From assembly GCA_965249175.1 (NCBI GenBank), contig OZ252227.1:3968001-4032000 (forward strand): a DNA stretch of 64,000 nucleotides, written 5' to 3'. The translations under genes were made by a program, and so were the position numbers. The notes beneath the pieces were generated by a model. It did not search any database and was not told the DNA's origin. It saw nothing but the letters and a program-made list of their open reading frames with translations. This stretch comes from CAZYFH01 sp965249175. GTDB lineage: Bacteria > Acidobacteriota > Vicinamibacteria > Vicinamibacterales > UBA8438. Of the stretch, positions 37,526 to 46,575 are shown one piece after another (within the stretch, counting starts at the first letter, position 1; each line of letters starts with the position of its first letter).

Positions 37526-39793
37526 TCACTCCGGCGCCCGGACGCTGAGCTCAGCGACCGACCAGTAGAACTCGCCGTCGTCCTCCATCTGGCGCAGCCG
37601 CAGATACCGCGCCGTGCGGCCGTCGATGGCGAACGTCATCGGAACGGCGATCGGGTCGCGCAGCGCTGCCACCACCGCCTCGACGTCGGTCGGCCCCCCC
37701 CACACGCGCTCCCAGACGGTCCCGTCCGACGAACACTCGATGGCCAACGCCCGTGGGAAGTCCATCCGAAACCGACCGAGCGACAGCACGAGCGCACCAA
37801 TCCGCCGCGGTGCCCCGAGATCGATGGTCAGCGTCTGCCCGAGATACTGCGGCCCGGTATCCCAACGCGTGCCGAGGTCTCCATCGAGTGCGTTCGCCGT
37901 CCGATGGTCGTTGACGTTCGCGCTCAGACTCGCGACCGGGAGCGCCGCGCCGAAGCTGCGCGTGACGCGCGTCTCGGGCCGCACGCGAAACTCGTAGAGC
38001 GACTCGCTGCTCGTCTCCGCCACGAGCCGCAGCTCGGGCGTGCTCGCCACCAGGCTCTCGTAATGCGGCGCGACCGGGTTGCGACGGTCGACGCGGATGT
38101 GACGCACGCCCAACGCCCCGAGTGCGAGCAGCGACTCCGAGCGGCTGTGGTCCAACCCGTATGACAGCGCTCCGTAGTGCGGCGCGCGGTAGCCGCTGTG
38201 CCCGTTCACCACCGGACGCCCATGGTGTATGGAACGGAGCATCGCCGCGACGTCGTCGTCACGCCAGCCGAGCGGCAGCTCGAGCACGGGCCCGGTCGCA
38301 CGGTCCTCGAGCATGGTCGACCGGCGCGGCGCGGGTACGGTCGGGAAGGCCACCCACCCATCGGCGAGCAGCGCGACGGTGACGATCGCGAGCGACGCGG
38401 TCTGCCACCGCGACCCGCGCGGCACCAGCCGCGCATAGGCGAGGGCGGCCGCCGCTGACACGCACACCAGCGCGAGCATCCAGAACCGCGCCGGCACGCG
38501 CAACCCGTCGAAACCCGGCAGTTGCATCAGTGCGAGATACGGTGAGTGGGTCATGATGCTCGTGCCCATCACCGACGGATGCGGGCCCATCGACAGCACC
38601 GCCAGGAGGAAGGTCGCGAGCAGGTAGAACGGAAACGGGGCATGGCGTCGATACGCCCACGCGCCGGCTGGACTGAGCACGCACGCGCACACGCAGGCGA
38701 GCACCGCCTGGGGAATGGCCTGGTCCAGGCGATTCATCGCGATCTTCCACCCGAACGGCCTGAGTTCCCACGGGCCCACCACCCTGGCGATGAGCCCAAC
38801 GACGAAGAGGAGCGCGGTTGCCGTGACCACCAGGCGCAAGACGCGCAACAGCAGGGGTTCGCGACCACCCGGCCACCACGTGACCCGCCAGAGCGTGACC
38901 GCGAACAGCGCAGCCACCGTCAGCCCAGGGAACAGCTGCGCCTCCGGACTGCGAAACGTGTCGAGAAAGCTCCACACGAGGAGATAGGACGAGGCGCTCA
39001 CCAATCCCATCACGTCGGCGCTGTAGCCCTCGATCTCCAGTGGCGACCGCGCCAACCCCAGGCTCTCGTGCACCGTCTGGTACTTCAGCAGGATCGGGAC
39101 GACGATCAGCGACGCCAGCGCTCCGCTCACCCCGACGGCGCCCACTTTTCTCCACCAGCCTTCGTTTGGCGTGAACCAGAGGACCCACAGCACGACGAGC
39201 ACCGGAAAGAACAGCAGGTAGTAGAGGTTCGTCAGTCCCTGCATCGTCGTCGCGCCCGCGAACAGTACGAGCCACCACGCGTGGCCGTCGCGGTAGTACC
39301 GATGCAAGCCGAGCATGGCGACCGGCATCCAGAACGACGCCAACACCTGGATGTGGGCGAGCTGGTCCATCCGATACGGCGCAAACGCGAACGCCAGTCC
39401 AGCCACCCAGCCGGCATCGCGACGACCGGTGAGCTCGACTCCCAGCCAGTACGCGGTGAGGCCGGAGAGTGCGAAGGTCAGGAGGAACGCGACGTTGTAG
39501 GCGACAATCGGGCTCCCGGTGAGCCAGTACACCGGGGTCGACAGCGGACTCAGGCCGAGAAGATGCTCGGAGTAGGTGAGGGTGTCGGCCGCCGGAAAGA
39601 AGACGGGCGGGCTCCACCAGCGCTCCGTGAACGGAATCGCCTGCGTGTTCCACCACAGGATCCAGGCATTCAGGACCGGATCGGCCAGGTCGCTCGGGAG
39701 TCTGGTCGCGATGCCTCGAACGAGCGGAAACGCGAGGACGATCGTGATCAGGAAGTAGAGGACAAACGCCGGGCCGGCGGTCACTCGCCGCAT
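37526..39793 (-). CDS. Polytopic membrane protein with C-terminal discoidin (F5/8C) domain
   Basis: The 755-aa protein has about ten or more hydrophobic helices over residues 1-500, in the style of GT-C membrane glycosyltransferases (YfhO/DUF6311-like). The early loop LPSDLADPVLNAWILWWNTQ holds acidic residues where such enzymes carry catalytic Asp. After a soluble segment (ELPLGWRDDDVAAMLRSIHHGRPVVNGHSG-type region near 510-535), residues 620-755 form an F5/8 type C carbohydrate-binding module (ANALDGDLGTRWDTGP, LTIDLGAPRRIGALVLSLG, RYLRLRQ). A membrane transferase with its own glycan-binding tail is the simplest reading. Its ATG lies 15 nt after the restored CHAD stop. Confidence 0.7.
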   Translation of the reverse strand: MRRVTAGPAFVLYFLITIVLAFPLVRGIATRLPSDLADPVLNAWILWWNTQAIPFTERWWSPPVFFPAADTLTYSEHLLGLSPLSTPVYWLTGSPIVAYNVAFLLTFALSGLTAYWLGVELTGRRDAGWVAGLAFAFAPYRMDQLAHIQVLASFWMPVAMLGLHRYYRDGHAWWLVLFAGATTMQGLTNLYYLLFFPVLVVLWVLWFTPNEGWWRKVGAVGVSGALASLIVVPILLKYQTVHESLGLARSPLEIEGYSADVMGLVSASSYLLVWSFLDTFRSPEAQLFPGLTVAALFAVTLWRVTWWPGGREPLLLRVLRLVVTATALLFVVGLIARVVGPWELRPFGWKIAMNRLDQAIPQAVLACVCACVLSPAGAWAYRRHAPFPFYLLATFLLAVLSMGPHPSVMGTSIMTHSPYLALMQLPGFDGLRVPARFWMLALVCVSAAAALAYARLVPRGSRWQTASLAIVTVALLADGWVAFPTVPAPRRSTMLEDRATGPVLELPLGWRDDDVAAMLRSIHHGRPVVNGHSGYRAPHYGALSYGLDHSRSESLLALGALGVRHIRVDRRNPVAPHYESLVASTPELRLVAETSSESLYEFRVRPETRVTRSFGAALPVASLSANVNDHRTANALDGDLGTRWDTGPQYLGQTLTIDLGAPRRIGALVLSLGRFRMDFPRALAIECSSDGTVWERVWGGPTDVEAVVAALRDPIAVPMTFAIDGRTARYLRLRQMEDDGEFYWSVAELSVRAPE

Positions 39794-39808
39794 GAGGGAT
39801 TCGAGGGA

Positions 39809-40778
39809 TTATAGCGGCGAGTGGCCGCCGCTCGCCGCGCTGCCCACCGTCCCCGCGAGCGACATCTTCAGCACGCGGGCGTCCCCGCGGTCTCCGCCGT
39901 GGTCCGTCCAGATGCGGAGGGCGGCGCGTCGAGCCACGTCACAGACATCGATCAGCTCCGACTGCGCCGCGACGAACTCGGCGTGGAGCTCGGCAGTCGC
40001 CGGCGAGCGCCGTGCGCAACGCGTCGAGATCTCCGACCCCGCGCTGTCGCGGGTCGCAGGCCAGCAGCCCTGTCTGGATGAAGCCGGTCAAGACCTCGAG
40101 ATCGTGCAGCCGGCCAAGCGTGTCCTGAATCGCCTTGAGCCGGGTGGTGACCGGGCTCCCGTCCAGCGTCCGGCTCTCGACAGCAATCTCGAGACCGTAT
40201 CGCAGCTTCTTCGCGGCGATGCGGACCCCGTGCACACGCTCCGGCGCATAGAGTGCGCCAGCCGCGACGACCGCCTCGTTCAATCGACGGGATCGTGCAC
40301 CGAGGCGGCTCGCCAGCGCGAGCAGCCACGCATCCGGCGACGCTCGCCCGACCTCAAGGACCTTCACGACCTCGGCCAGGTCCCGGAGCGCCTTGCGCGG
40401 CGACACCGACCGCACGCGCACAATCATCCGGCGACGGCGACCGTGCCGCTCGTCCGCGAGATATCGAGCGAAGCGCCGGGCACCGGCCGAGCGCAGCCGC
40501 CCGCCCTCCGCCAACTCCATGAACAGCTGGGCAGCAACGTCGATCTCGCGCACGCGGCCGAGCGACCGGCCGACACGGCGAACCCGACGGCGCGCCCGCG
40601 TCACCAACCCGCGCGGCACCGCGGGCGCACACAGCGGCAGCAGCTCGCGGAGCCGTCGCGTCGCGACGCGGACGCGATGGAGCGGTTCCACCTCGCCGTC
40701 GAGCGCGGGTGGCAGCTGTCGCTCCAGGCAGCGCGTCTGACGCTGGAGGGGCGCGCTCAGCGGGTGCGATGGTGGCAT
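39809..40778 (-). pseudogene. CHAD-domain protein, frameshifted near its end
   Basis: CHAD domains are His-rich helical modules that bind polyphosphate. Residues 1-255 from the ATG at 40778 carry the pattern EPLHRVRVATRRLRELLPL, then RVRRVGRSLGRVREIDVAA, ERVHGVRIAAKKLRYGLE and LKAIQDTLGRLHDLEVL. After RTALAGDC the reading frame is lost. Dropping one C in the CC at 39993-39992 (minus strand) restores ELHAEFVAAQSELIDVCDVA and an end at TAA 39811-39809. Without repair the product ends in a different 21-residue Arg-rich tail at 39939. It diverges from ppx, which is itself broken. One extra base may be a real mutation or a sequencing error. Confidence 0.75.
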
Positions 40779-40876
40779 GGTAGGATCGGTCGTCCGACGG
40801 GATCGAAGCCTCGGACTATAACGAAAGCTCCACCGCGCGACCATACCCCGTCACGCGTCTTCCTCCAATTCACATC

Positions 40877-41896
40877 ATGCGGATTGCCGCCCTCGACATC
40901 GGCACCAATTCGATTCACGTGATCATCGTGGAGGTGCGGCCGGACCGTTCGTTCGAGATCATCGATCGCGAGAAGGAGATGGTGCGGCTCGGCTCCGGGG
41001 GCCTCGGTGGGCGGTCGCTCACAGAACCCGCCATGCTCGCCGCGATGCACGCACTCACGAAATTCAAACGCCTGGCCGACTCGCACGCGGTCGATGAGAT
41101 CGTCGCCGCGGCGACGAGCGCAGTCCGCGAGGCACGGAACGGCCGGAGTTTCTTGAGCGCGGTCCGGCAACGCACGGGGATCCAGGTACGGGTGATCTCC
41201 GGCACCGAGGAGGCGCGCCTGATTCATCTCGCCGCGGTCTACGGCGTCGACGTCTCACGCGGCTCCGCCGTCGTCGTCGACATCGGCGGCGGGAGCGTCG
41301 AGCTGACGCTCGGCACCAACGCCAAGGCCCGTGTGGCCCAGAGCGTGAAACTGGGCGTGATCCGACTGACCGAGCAGTTCGTGCACACGGACCCCATCGG
41401 CCGCGGGGACGAACGACAGATGGTGCAGCACATCACGGACGTGATTGCACCAACGGTTGACAAGATCGTCTCCCTCGGGTTCGACCGCGTTATCGGGACG
41501 TCGGGAACTATCCTGAGTCTCGGCGAGCTGGTGCTGGCCGACGGGCGCACCGTCGGATCCGATGATCTGCGCAACCGGCGGGTCAGCGCGAAGCAGGTCA
41601 AGCGGCTCCGCAAGGAGATCACCGGCTTGGACCTCGCCGGCCGCCTCCGCATCCCGGGACTGGACCCGCGGCGGGCCGATGTGGCCGTCGCGGGCTCGGT
41701 GCTGCTCGACACCATCCTCAGATTGATCGGGGCCGACGACCTGACGCTGTGCGACCTCGCGCTCCGCGAAGGACTCGTGCTCGACTACATCCGCCGCAAC
41801 CAGGCACAGATCGCCAGGGTTGCGCAATACCCCGATGTCCGGCGCCGCAGTGTCGTCGAGCTGGCCGAACGCTGTAACTACGCGCCCGACCATGCC
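40877..41896 (+). pseudogene. ppx: Ppx/GppA exopolyphosphatase, 5' part (split by an IS)
   Basis: This fragment encodes the first 340 residues of a Ppx/GppA phosphatase, which cleaves polyphosphate or pppGpp. The actin-like fold starts MRIAALDIGTNSIHVIIVEV; the second phosphate loop is VVVDIGGGSVELTLG near 138, and RVIGTSGTILSLGEL follows near 205. Translation currently runs a few codons into the IS (GVKPILS) and stops at 41920, so the HD-type C-terminal domain is lost. Joining 41896 to 43334 restores CNYAPDHAAQVGRMALALFD with no gap, proving simple insertion. A TATAAC box lies near 40816. Confidence 0.93.
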
Positions 41897-43333
41897 GGAG
41901 TCAAGCCCATTCTTAGTTGAAACTCTCCACGGCTCCCGATGGCTTACGCGGCCTGCTTCTTCGACGTCGTCGTGTCGATCTTCAGTTCTCGCTTCAATGC
42001 GGCCCGAAGCGTGGGAAGGTGGCGGTAGCCCCTCACCCTTCGTAAGCGCGGTTCGATGTCCAGGAGGGCGGTCGCCAGCCAGCGGTGGCGTTGGCTCGAG
42101 CTCTGCCAGTGATCTACCTTCGCGCAGCGTTCCTCGACCAGCGCATTGACCGACTCCAGACAGTTCGTCGTCTTCAGCGACCGGCCCAGCACTCCGTACA
42201 CGCCCAATCGATGTAACGTCAGGGTTTCGTCCAGGCCTTCCGCCAAGCTGTCAGCCGCCGACTGGTTCCGCTCGTCCAACTCGCCGTGGAGCGTCTCGAG
42301 CGCACCGAGGGCCTCGTCGTAGTCCGGCCGGTTGTACGCTCGCTGGAGACGCTGACGCCACACCGCCTGCTCGTGCTTGGCCAGGTAGCTCACCACGTTC
42401 TCGCGCTTGTGCCACTGGCACCGTTGGACCAGGGCCCGGCCCCGGAAGGCCTTCCGGACGGCCGTGCGGAGCCCCTTGCCGCCATCGAGGATGACCAGCA
42501 CACCCTGGGAGAGGTCGAGGCCCCGCTCGACCAACGACCGCAGGAACGGTGTGAGCACCGTCGCGTTCTCCGTGTCCGTTTCGACGAAGCCCAGGAAGCG
42601 TTTCTCCCCAGACAGCGTGATGCCTAGCGCGATGACCATCGTCGCGTCAGCGAACGTCTTGCCGTCCAGGAACACGGCCACCACGTCCTCATCGGATAGG
42701 TCCCGCTCCTGGAACGCCCGTAGCTGCGCCGCGCTGGCCTGGATGAACCCCCGGGACACCGTCGAACTCGACAGCCCGATCGCCCCGGGAATCGCCGCCG
42801 CGGCCGCCGCGTAGTTGCGGCACGAGATCCCGTAGAGCACCCGTCGCAGCAGCGCGTCGTCCACCTCGCGGTCGTCATGCAACGCCTCATACGACCGCAG
42901 CGGAATCTCGCTCCCTGCGAGGCGACGAATCCGGGGCACGCGAATCGGCACGCGCTGCCCCGCGAGACCCACCGTCCCAGGGTTACTGCCGTGACGGCGT
43001 CCACCGACCGACGCGTCCTTCCGGACGTAGCGCTCGCTCGCCAGCGCCGTCACCTCCTGGTCGAGCAACTCCTGCACATGCATCAGGCCCAGGGGCACCA
43101 GCGAGCGGATCAGCTCCACCTTCGCGTCCAGCTCCAGATCCGCGTAGGCCTCGCGGTGAATGATGTTGACCGAGCCCAGCTTGCGAACTTTCTTGCGCTT
43201 CCTGACAGCACGTAGGACACTCATCGTGGCTCCTCTCTCTCGTGGGGTGATGTCCGTCTTTTGCAACGTCATCACACCACAGGGTCTGGAGCCGTTTCAA
43301 TTTTCAACTAAGATTAGCTCACCCTCCCATGCC
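41890..43333. mobile_element. IS256-family insertion sequence with inverted ends and target repeat
   Basis: The element spans about 41897-43326 and carries one transposase gene. Its ends align as imperfect 39-bp inverted repeats: GGAG, then CTTAGTTGAAA (preceded by AT at both ends), then ACGGCTC. The target ppx sequence CCATGCC is present at both junctions (41890-41896 and 43327-43333), an IS256-like duplication of about 8 bp with one mismatch if extended. Ends and gene look complete, so it may be recent. Confidence 0.93.
41944..43224 (-). CDS. IS256-family transposase
   Basis: The 426-aa protein is a mutator-type DDE transposase. The catalytic Asp residues are in AVFLDGKTFAD and LVILDGGKG, the Glu in TNCLESVNALVEER, and the C/H signature is QRCQWHKRENVVSYL. 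I chose the ATG at 43224 (MSVLRAVRKRKK) with GAGGAG 8 nt upstream; a TTG at 43275 is possible. No frameshift or stop interrupts it, so it is probably active. It runs antisense to the ppx gene it interrupts. No other copy is in the window. Confidence 0.95.
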   Translation of the reverse strand: MSVLRAVRKRKKVRKLGSVNIIHREAYADLELDAKVELIRSLVPLGLMHVQELLDQEVTALASERYVRKDASVGGRRHGSNPGTVGLAGQRVPIRVPRIRRLAGSEIPLRSYEALHDDREVDDALLRRVLYGISCRNYAAAAAAIPGAIGLSSSTVSRGFIQASAAQLRAFQERDLSDEDVVAVFLDGKTFADATMVIALGITLSGEKRFLGFVETDTENATVLTPFLRSLVERGLDLSQGVLVILDGGKGLRTAVRKAFRGRALVQRCQWHKRENVVSYLAKHEQAVWRQRLQRAYNRPDYDEALGALETLHGELDERNQSAADSLAEGLDETLTLHRLGVYGVLGRSLKTTNCLESVNALVEERCAKVDHWQSSSQRHRWLATALLDIEPRLRRVRGYRHLPTLRAALKRELKIDTTTSKKQAA

Positions 43334-43963
43334 GCGCAGGTGGGGCGGATGGCACTCGCGTTGTTCGATCAGACACAGCCGGTGCACGACCTCGGGGCGC
43401 GCGAGCGCGAATGGCTGGAGTATGCGGCGTGGCTGCACGACATCGGCTTGCACATCAGTTACGCACGTCATCACAGGCACTCGTACTATCTGATCAAGAA
43501 TGGCGGCTTGCGTGGCTTCGAACCGGAGGAGGTCGAAGTCGTCGCACTGGTCGCGCGGTATCACCGCAGGGCGCGGCCGAAACGGTCGCATGAAGGGTAT
43601 TCGAGCCTGCGGCGGCGATTACGCCGCACGGTCAAAACGCTCGCAGCGATGTTGCGCGTTGCGGAGGGCCTGGACCGCTGTCACGCGCAAAGCGTCGAGC
43701 CGTTCGACATGGTTCCGAGTGCCGACGACTATCTGCTGCGCGTCGTTGCGACCGGAGACACGGAGCTCGAGCTCTGGGCGGCGCAGCGGAGCGTCGCGCC
43801 GTTGGAAGCGATCCTCGGACGGACCCTCCGATTCGCAACGGATACCCATGCCGCACAGACGAACACGACGAACCGGTCGCCCGGCAGACGACGCCAGGGG
43901 CGACGACGCCCCCGCCCCGACGACCGCGTGCGAGCGACCCGCGCAACGCGGCTTCCCCACTGA
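43334..43963 (+). pseudogene. ppx: Ppx/GppA exopolyphosphatase, 3' part
   Basis: This fragment encodes the missing C-terminal 209 residues. The HD-like domain contains REWLEYAAWLHDIGLHISYARHH and EVEVVALVARYHRR, the helical region that binds polyphosphate in Ppx. It has no start or ribosome site of its own next to the IS. With the 5' part the ancestral protein would be about 549 aa, normal for Ppx. The frame is uninterrupted, which suggests the insertion is not ancient. Confidence 0.9.
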
Positions 43964-43970
43964 CCGCGCC

Positions 43971-44891
43971 ATGCCACACGCGTCAGCGGGTCGACGTCGA
44001 ACAGCCGTATCCGCCAGCGCAGCGATGGCGTTCGCCGCTGTGGTGCTGGGTGCGGGGGGACCGCTCGCCGCTCGCCAGCAGGAGTCGACGCTCGTCGCCC
44101 CCGGGGCGACCATCCAGCGCATTGCCACCGGCTTCGCGTTCCTCGAGGGCCCGGCCGCCGACCCGGACGGCAACCTCTTCTTCACCGATATTCCGAACGA
44201 GCGAATTCACCGCTGGTCACCGGACGAGGGCGTCACGGTCTACCGCGCACCCTCCGGCCGGGCCAACGGGCTGCGTTTCGACCTGGACGGCAACTTGTTG
44301 GTGTGCGAGATGGGCAACCGGCGCATCACTGCCGTGGACCCGACCGGAACGCTGACCGTCGTGGTCGACCGGTTCGAGGGCCGCCGCTTCAATAGCCCGA
44401 ACGACCTCTGGGTCGATCCCAAGGGGGGCGTCTATTTCAGCGACCCGCGGTACGGCGCGACGGACGATCAGGAGATCGACGGCTATCACGTGTATTACAT
44501 CTCTCCCAATCGAGAGCTGGTGCTCCGTGTCACGACCGACCTCGTTCGCCCAAACGGTATCGTTGGCACTCCCGACGGCAGCCGCCTGTATGTCGCTGAC
44601 CATGGCGGCGGGCGCACCTACGTCTACACGCCAAATCCAGACGGGACCCTCGGCAACCGCCGGCTTTTCGTCTCGCAGGGATCGGATGGCATGACGCTGG
44701 ACGAGCGGGGTAACGTCTATCTGACGGGCGAGGACGTGACGATCTACAATCCCGACGGTCAGCCCATCGGCTCGATCGCCGTGCCGGAGCCGCCTGCCAA
44801 CCTGACGTTCGGCGGCGCGGAGGGCCGCACCTTGTTCGTCACGGCGCGCACGTCGCTCTATGCCGTCGAGATGACCGTGGCGGGACAGTGA
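43971..44891 (+). CDS. SMP-30/gluconolactonase-like secreted protein
   Basis: The 306-aa precursor has a signal peptide (AVSASAAMAFAAVVLGAGG) and a six-bladed beta-propeller of the SMP-30/gluconolaconase/LRE type. Metal-site phrases are FLEGPAADPDGNLFFTDI (Glu), NSPNDLWVDPKGGVYFSDPR (Asn/Asp), RPNGIVGTPDGSRLYVAD and GSDGMTLDERGNVYLTG. It probably hydrolyses a sugar lactone or related ester in the periplasm. It starts 7 nt after the ppx 3' fragment, and yacG overlaps its stop (TGATG). A missing ppx start may affect its transcription. Confidence 0.88.
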   Translation: MPHASAGRRRTAVSASAAMAFAAVVLGAGGPLAARQQESTLVAPGATIQRIATGFAFLEGPAADPDGNLFFTDIPNERIHRWSPDEGVTVYRAPSGRANGLRFDLDGNLLVCEMGNRRITAVDPTGTLTVVVDRFEGRRFNSPNDLWVDPKGGVYFSDPRYGATDDQEIDGYHVYYISPNRELVLRVTTDLVRPNGIVGTPDGSRLYVADHGGGRTYVYTPNPDGTLGNRRLFVSQGSDGMTLDERGNVYLTGEDVTIYNPDGQPIGSIAVPEPPANLTFGGAEGRTLFVTARTSLYAVEMTVAGQ

Positions 44892-45103
44892 TGCACACCG
44901 GCCGGGAGGCACGTTGCGTCTACTGCCGGCGACGACCGGTCGCTGATGCGTGGCGACCCTTCTGCGGCGAACGCTGCAAGTTGCTCGACCTGCATAGTTG
45001 GGTAGACGGACGCTACCGAGTACCGGGTGAGGAGACGTCGTCGTTCCCTGACGCGGAACATCCGGACGCGGCGGGTGACACCGCCAACGGAACCAAGGAA
45101 TGA
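44891..45103 (+). CDS. yacG: DNA gyrase inhibitor-type zinc protein YacG
   Basis: YacG is a small zinc protein that in E. coli binds GyrB and blocks its DNA binding. The 70-aa protein has the four-Cys site Cys9, Cys12, Cys25, Cys29 (CVYC...CGERC) followed by the conserved LLDLHSWVDGRYRV. The ATG at 44891 shares bases with the upstream TGA; a GTG one codon earlier is an alternative. The acidic tail is disordered. It precedes gltA by 38 nt. Confidence 0.93.
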   Translation: MHTGREARCVYCRRRPVADAWRPFCGERCKLLDLHSWVDGRYRVPGEETSSFPDAEHPDAAGDTANGTKE

Positions 45104-45141
45104 GCTATTACCCGTACTGCTAGAAGAGGATACGACCGAGC

Positions 45142-46425
45142 ATGGCCGACACGTTGACAATCACCGACAACCGTACCGGTAAGCAGTACGAGATACCGGT
45201 CACGAACGGCACCATTCGCGCGCTCGACCTGCGCCAGATCAAGGTCGATCCCGCCGAGTTCGGGATGCTGTCGTACGACCCGGCGTATCTGAACACCGCG
45301 AGTTGCCAGAGCCGCATCACCTACATCGACGGCGACAAGGGCATCCTCCGCTACCGCGGCTACCCGATTGAGCAGCTCGCGGAGCAAAGCACGTTCGTCG
45401 AGACCGCCTATTTGCTGGTCAATGGGGAACTACCGACATCGTCCGAGCTGTCGGGATGGACGGCAGAGCTCGCCACACACGCGGTCCTCCACGAGAACAT
45501 CAAGAAGTTTATGGAGGGTTTTCGCTACGACGCGCACCCGATGGGAATCTTCCTGAGCACCGTGGGTGCGTTGTCCACGTTCTTTTCTGATGCGAAAAGC
45601 GTGCTCGATGCGGACTCCCGCCGCATGCAGATCGCGAGACTCATCGCCAAGGTCCCGAGCATCGCGGCCTACGCCCACCGCCATAGCATTGGCCGCCCAT
45701 ATGTCTATCCGGACCCCGAGCTCGGCTTCATCGGCAACTTCATGAGCATGCTCTACCGGGGGGTCGAGCCGCGATATCACGCGGATCCGGTGCTCGAGCG
45801 TGCGTTGGACCTGTTATTCGTTCTGCACGCGGACCACGAGCAGAACTGCAGTACGAGCGCCATGCGCGGCATCGGCAGCTCACAGGCGGATCCGTTCGTC
45901 GCGCTCGCCGGCGCCGCGGCGGCGCTGTACGGCCCCTTGCACGGCGGCGCGAACGAGGCTGTGCTCCGCATGCTGGCCGAAATCGGATCGGTGGATCACA
46001 TTCCGGAGTTCATTACGCGTGTCAAGAGGGGCGAAGGCCGGCTCATGGGGTTCGGGCACCGCGTCTACAAGTCGTACGACCCCCGCGCCAAGGTCATCAA
46101 GGACGTCGCGTACCAGGTGTTCGATGTGACGGGGAAGAACCCCTTGCTCGACGTGGCCCTGGAGCTCGAGCGAATTGCGCTCCAAGACGAGTACTTCGTG
46201 AGCCGGCGACTGTATCCGAACGTCGACTTCTATTCCGGTCTGATCTACGAGGCCATGGGATTCAACGCCGGCATGTTCCCGGTGCTGTTCGCCATCGGCC
46301 GGACCGCCGGCTGGGTCGCGCAGTGGCAGGAGATGTTGCAGGACAAGGAGCAGCGGATCGCGCGGCCGCGGCAACTCTACATCGGCGAAGGCGAGCGCGC
46401 GTACGTCCCGATCGAGACACGTTAG
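45142..46425 (+). CDS. gltA: Citrate synthase
   Basis: GltA condenses oxaloacetate with acetyl-CoA at the entry of the TCA cycle. The 427-aa protein is the long Gram-negative type with the N-terminal beta domain (LTITDNRTGKQYEIPV). Catalytic residues are visible: His in GPLHGGANEAVLRML, His in MGFGHRVYKSYDPR, and Asp in LYPNVDFYSGL. The NADH-sensitive hexameric type is suggested by that N-terminal domain. It ends tail-to-tail with the SpoIIE-type gene across repeat copy B. Confidence 0.97.
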   Translation: MADTLTITDNRTGKQYEIPVTNGTIRALDLRQIKVDPAEFGMLSYDPAYLNTASCQSRITYIDGDKGILRYRGYPIEQLAEQSTFVETAYLLVNGELPTSSELSGWTAELATHAVLHENIKKFMEGFRYDAHPMGIFLSTVGALSTFFSDAKSVLDADSRRMQIARLIAKVPSIAAYAHRHSIGRPYVYPDPELGFIGNFMSMLYRGVEPRYHADPVLERALDLLFVLHADHEQNCSTSAMRGIGSSQADPFVALAGAAAALYGPLHGGANEAVLRMLAEIGSVDHIPEFITRVKRGEGRLMGFGHRVYKSYDPRAKVIKDVAYQVFDVTGKNPLLDVALELERIALQDEYFVSRRLYPNVDFYSGLIYEAMGFNAGMFPVLFAIGRTAGWVAQWQEMLQDKEQRIARPRQLYIGEGERAYVPIETR

Positions 46426-46527
46426 GCCGTCATGCGGCTCGAAACGAGAGTTTCTTAGTCGTTCGCGGGACCGGTGACGGCCAAGGCGCGCACGGCGCGC
46501 CTCGCGGGCGCGGAGTGGGGCCCTCGG

Positions 46528-46573
46528 GGTCCCCGCGGAGCGCCCGCGGGGGTTCGGGGCGAAGCCCCGTCTA
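46528..46573. repeat. 46-bp palindromic repeat between convergent genes (copy B)
   Basis: It matches copy A at 44 of 46 positions, with the GGGGC-GAA-GCCCC hairpin intact. It ends 3 bp before the stop of the SpoIIE-type gene and follows gltA by about 100 bp. Confidence 0.8.
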
Positions 46574-46575
46574 CG

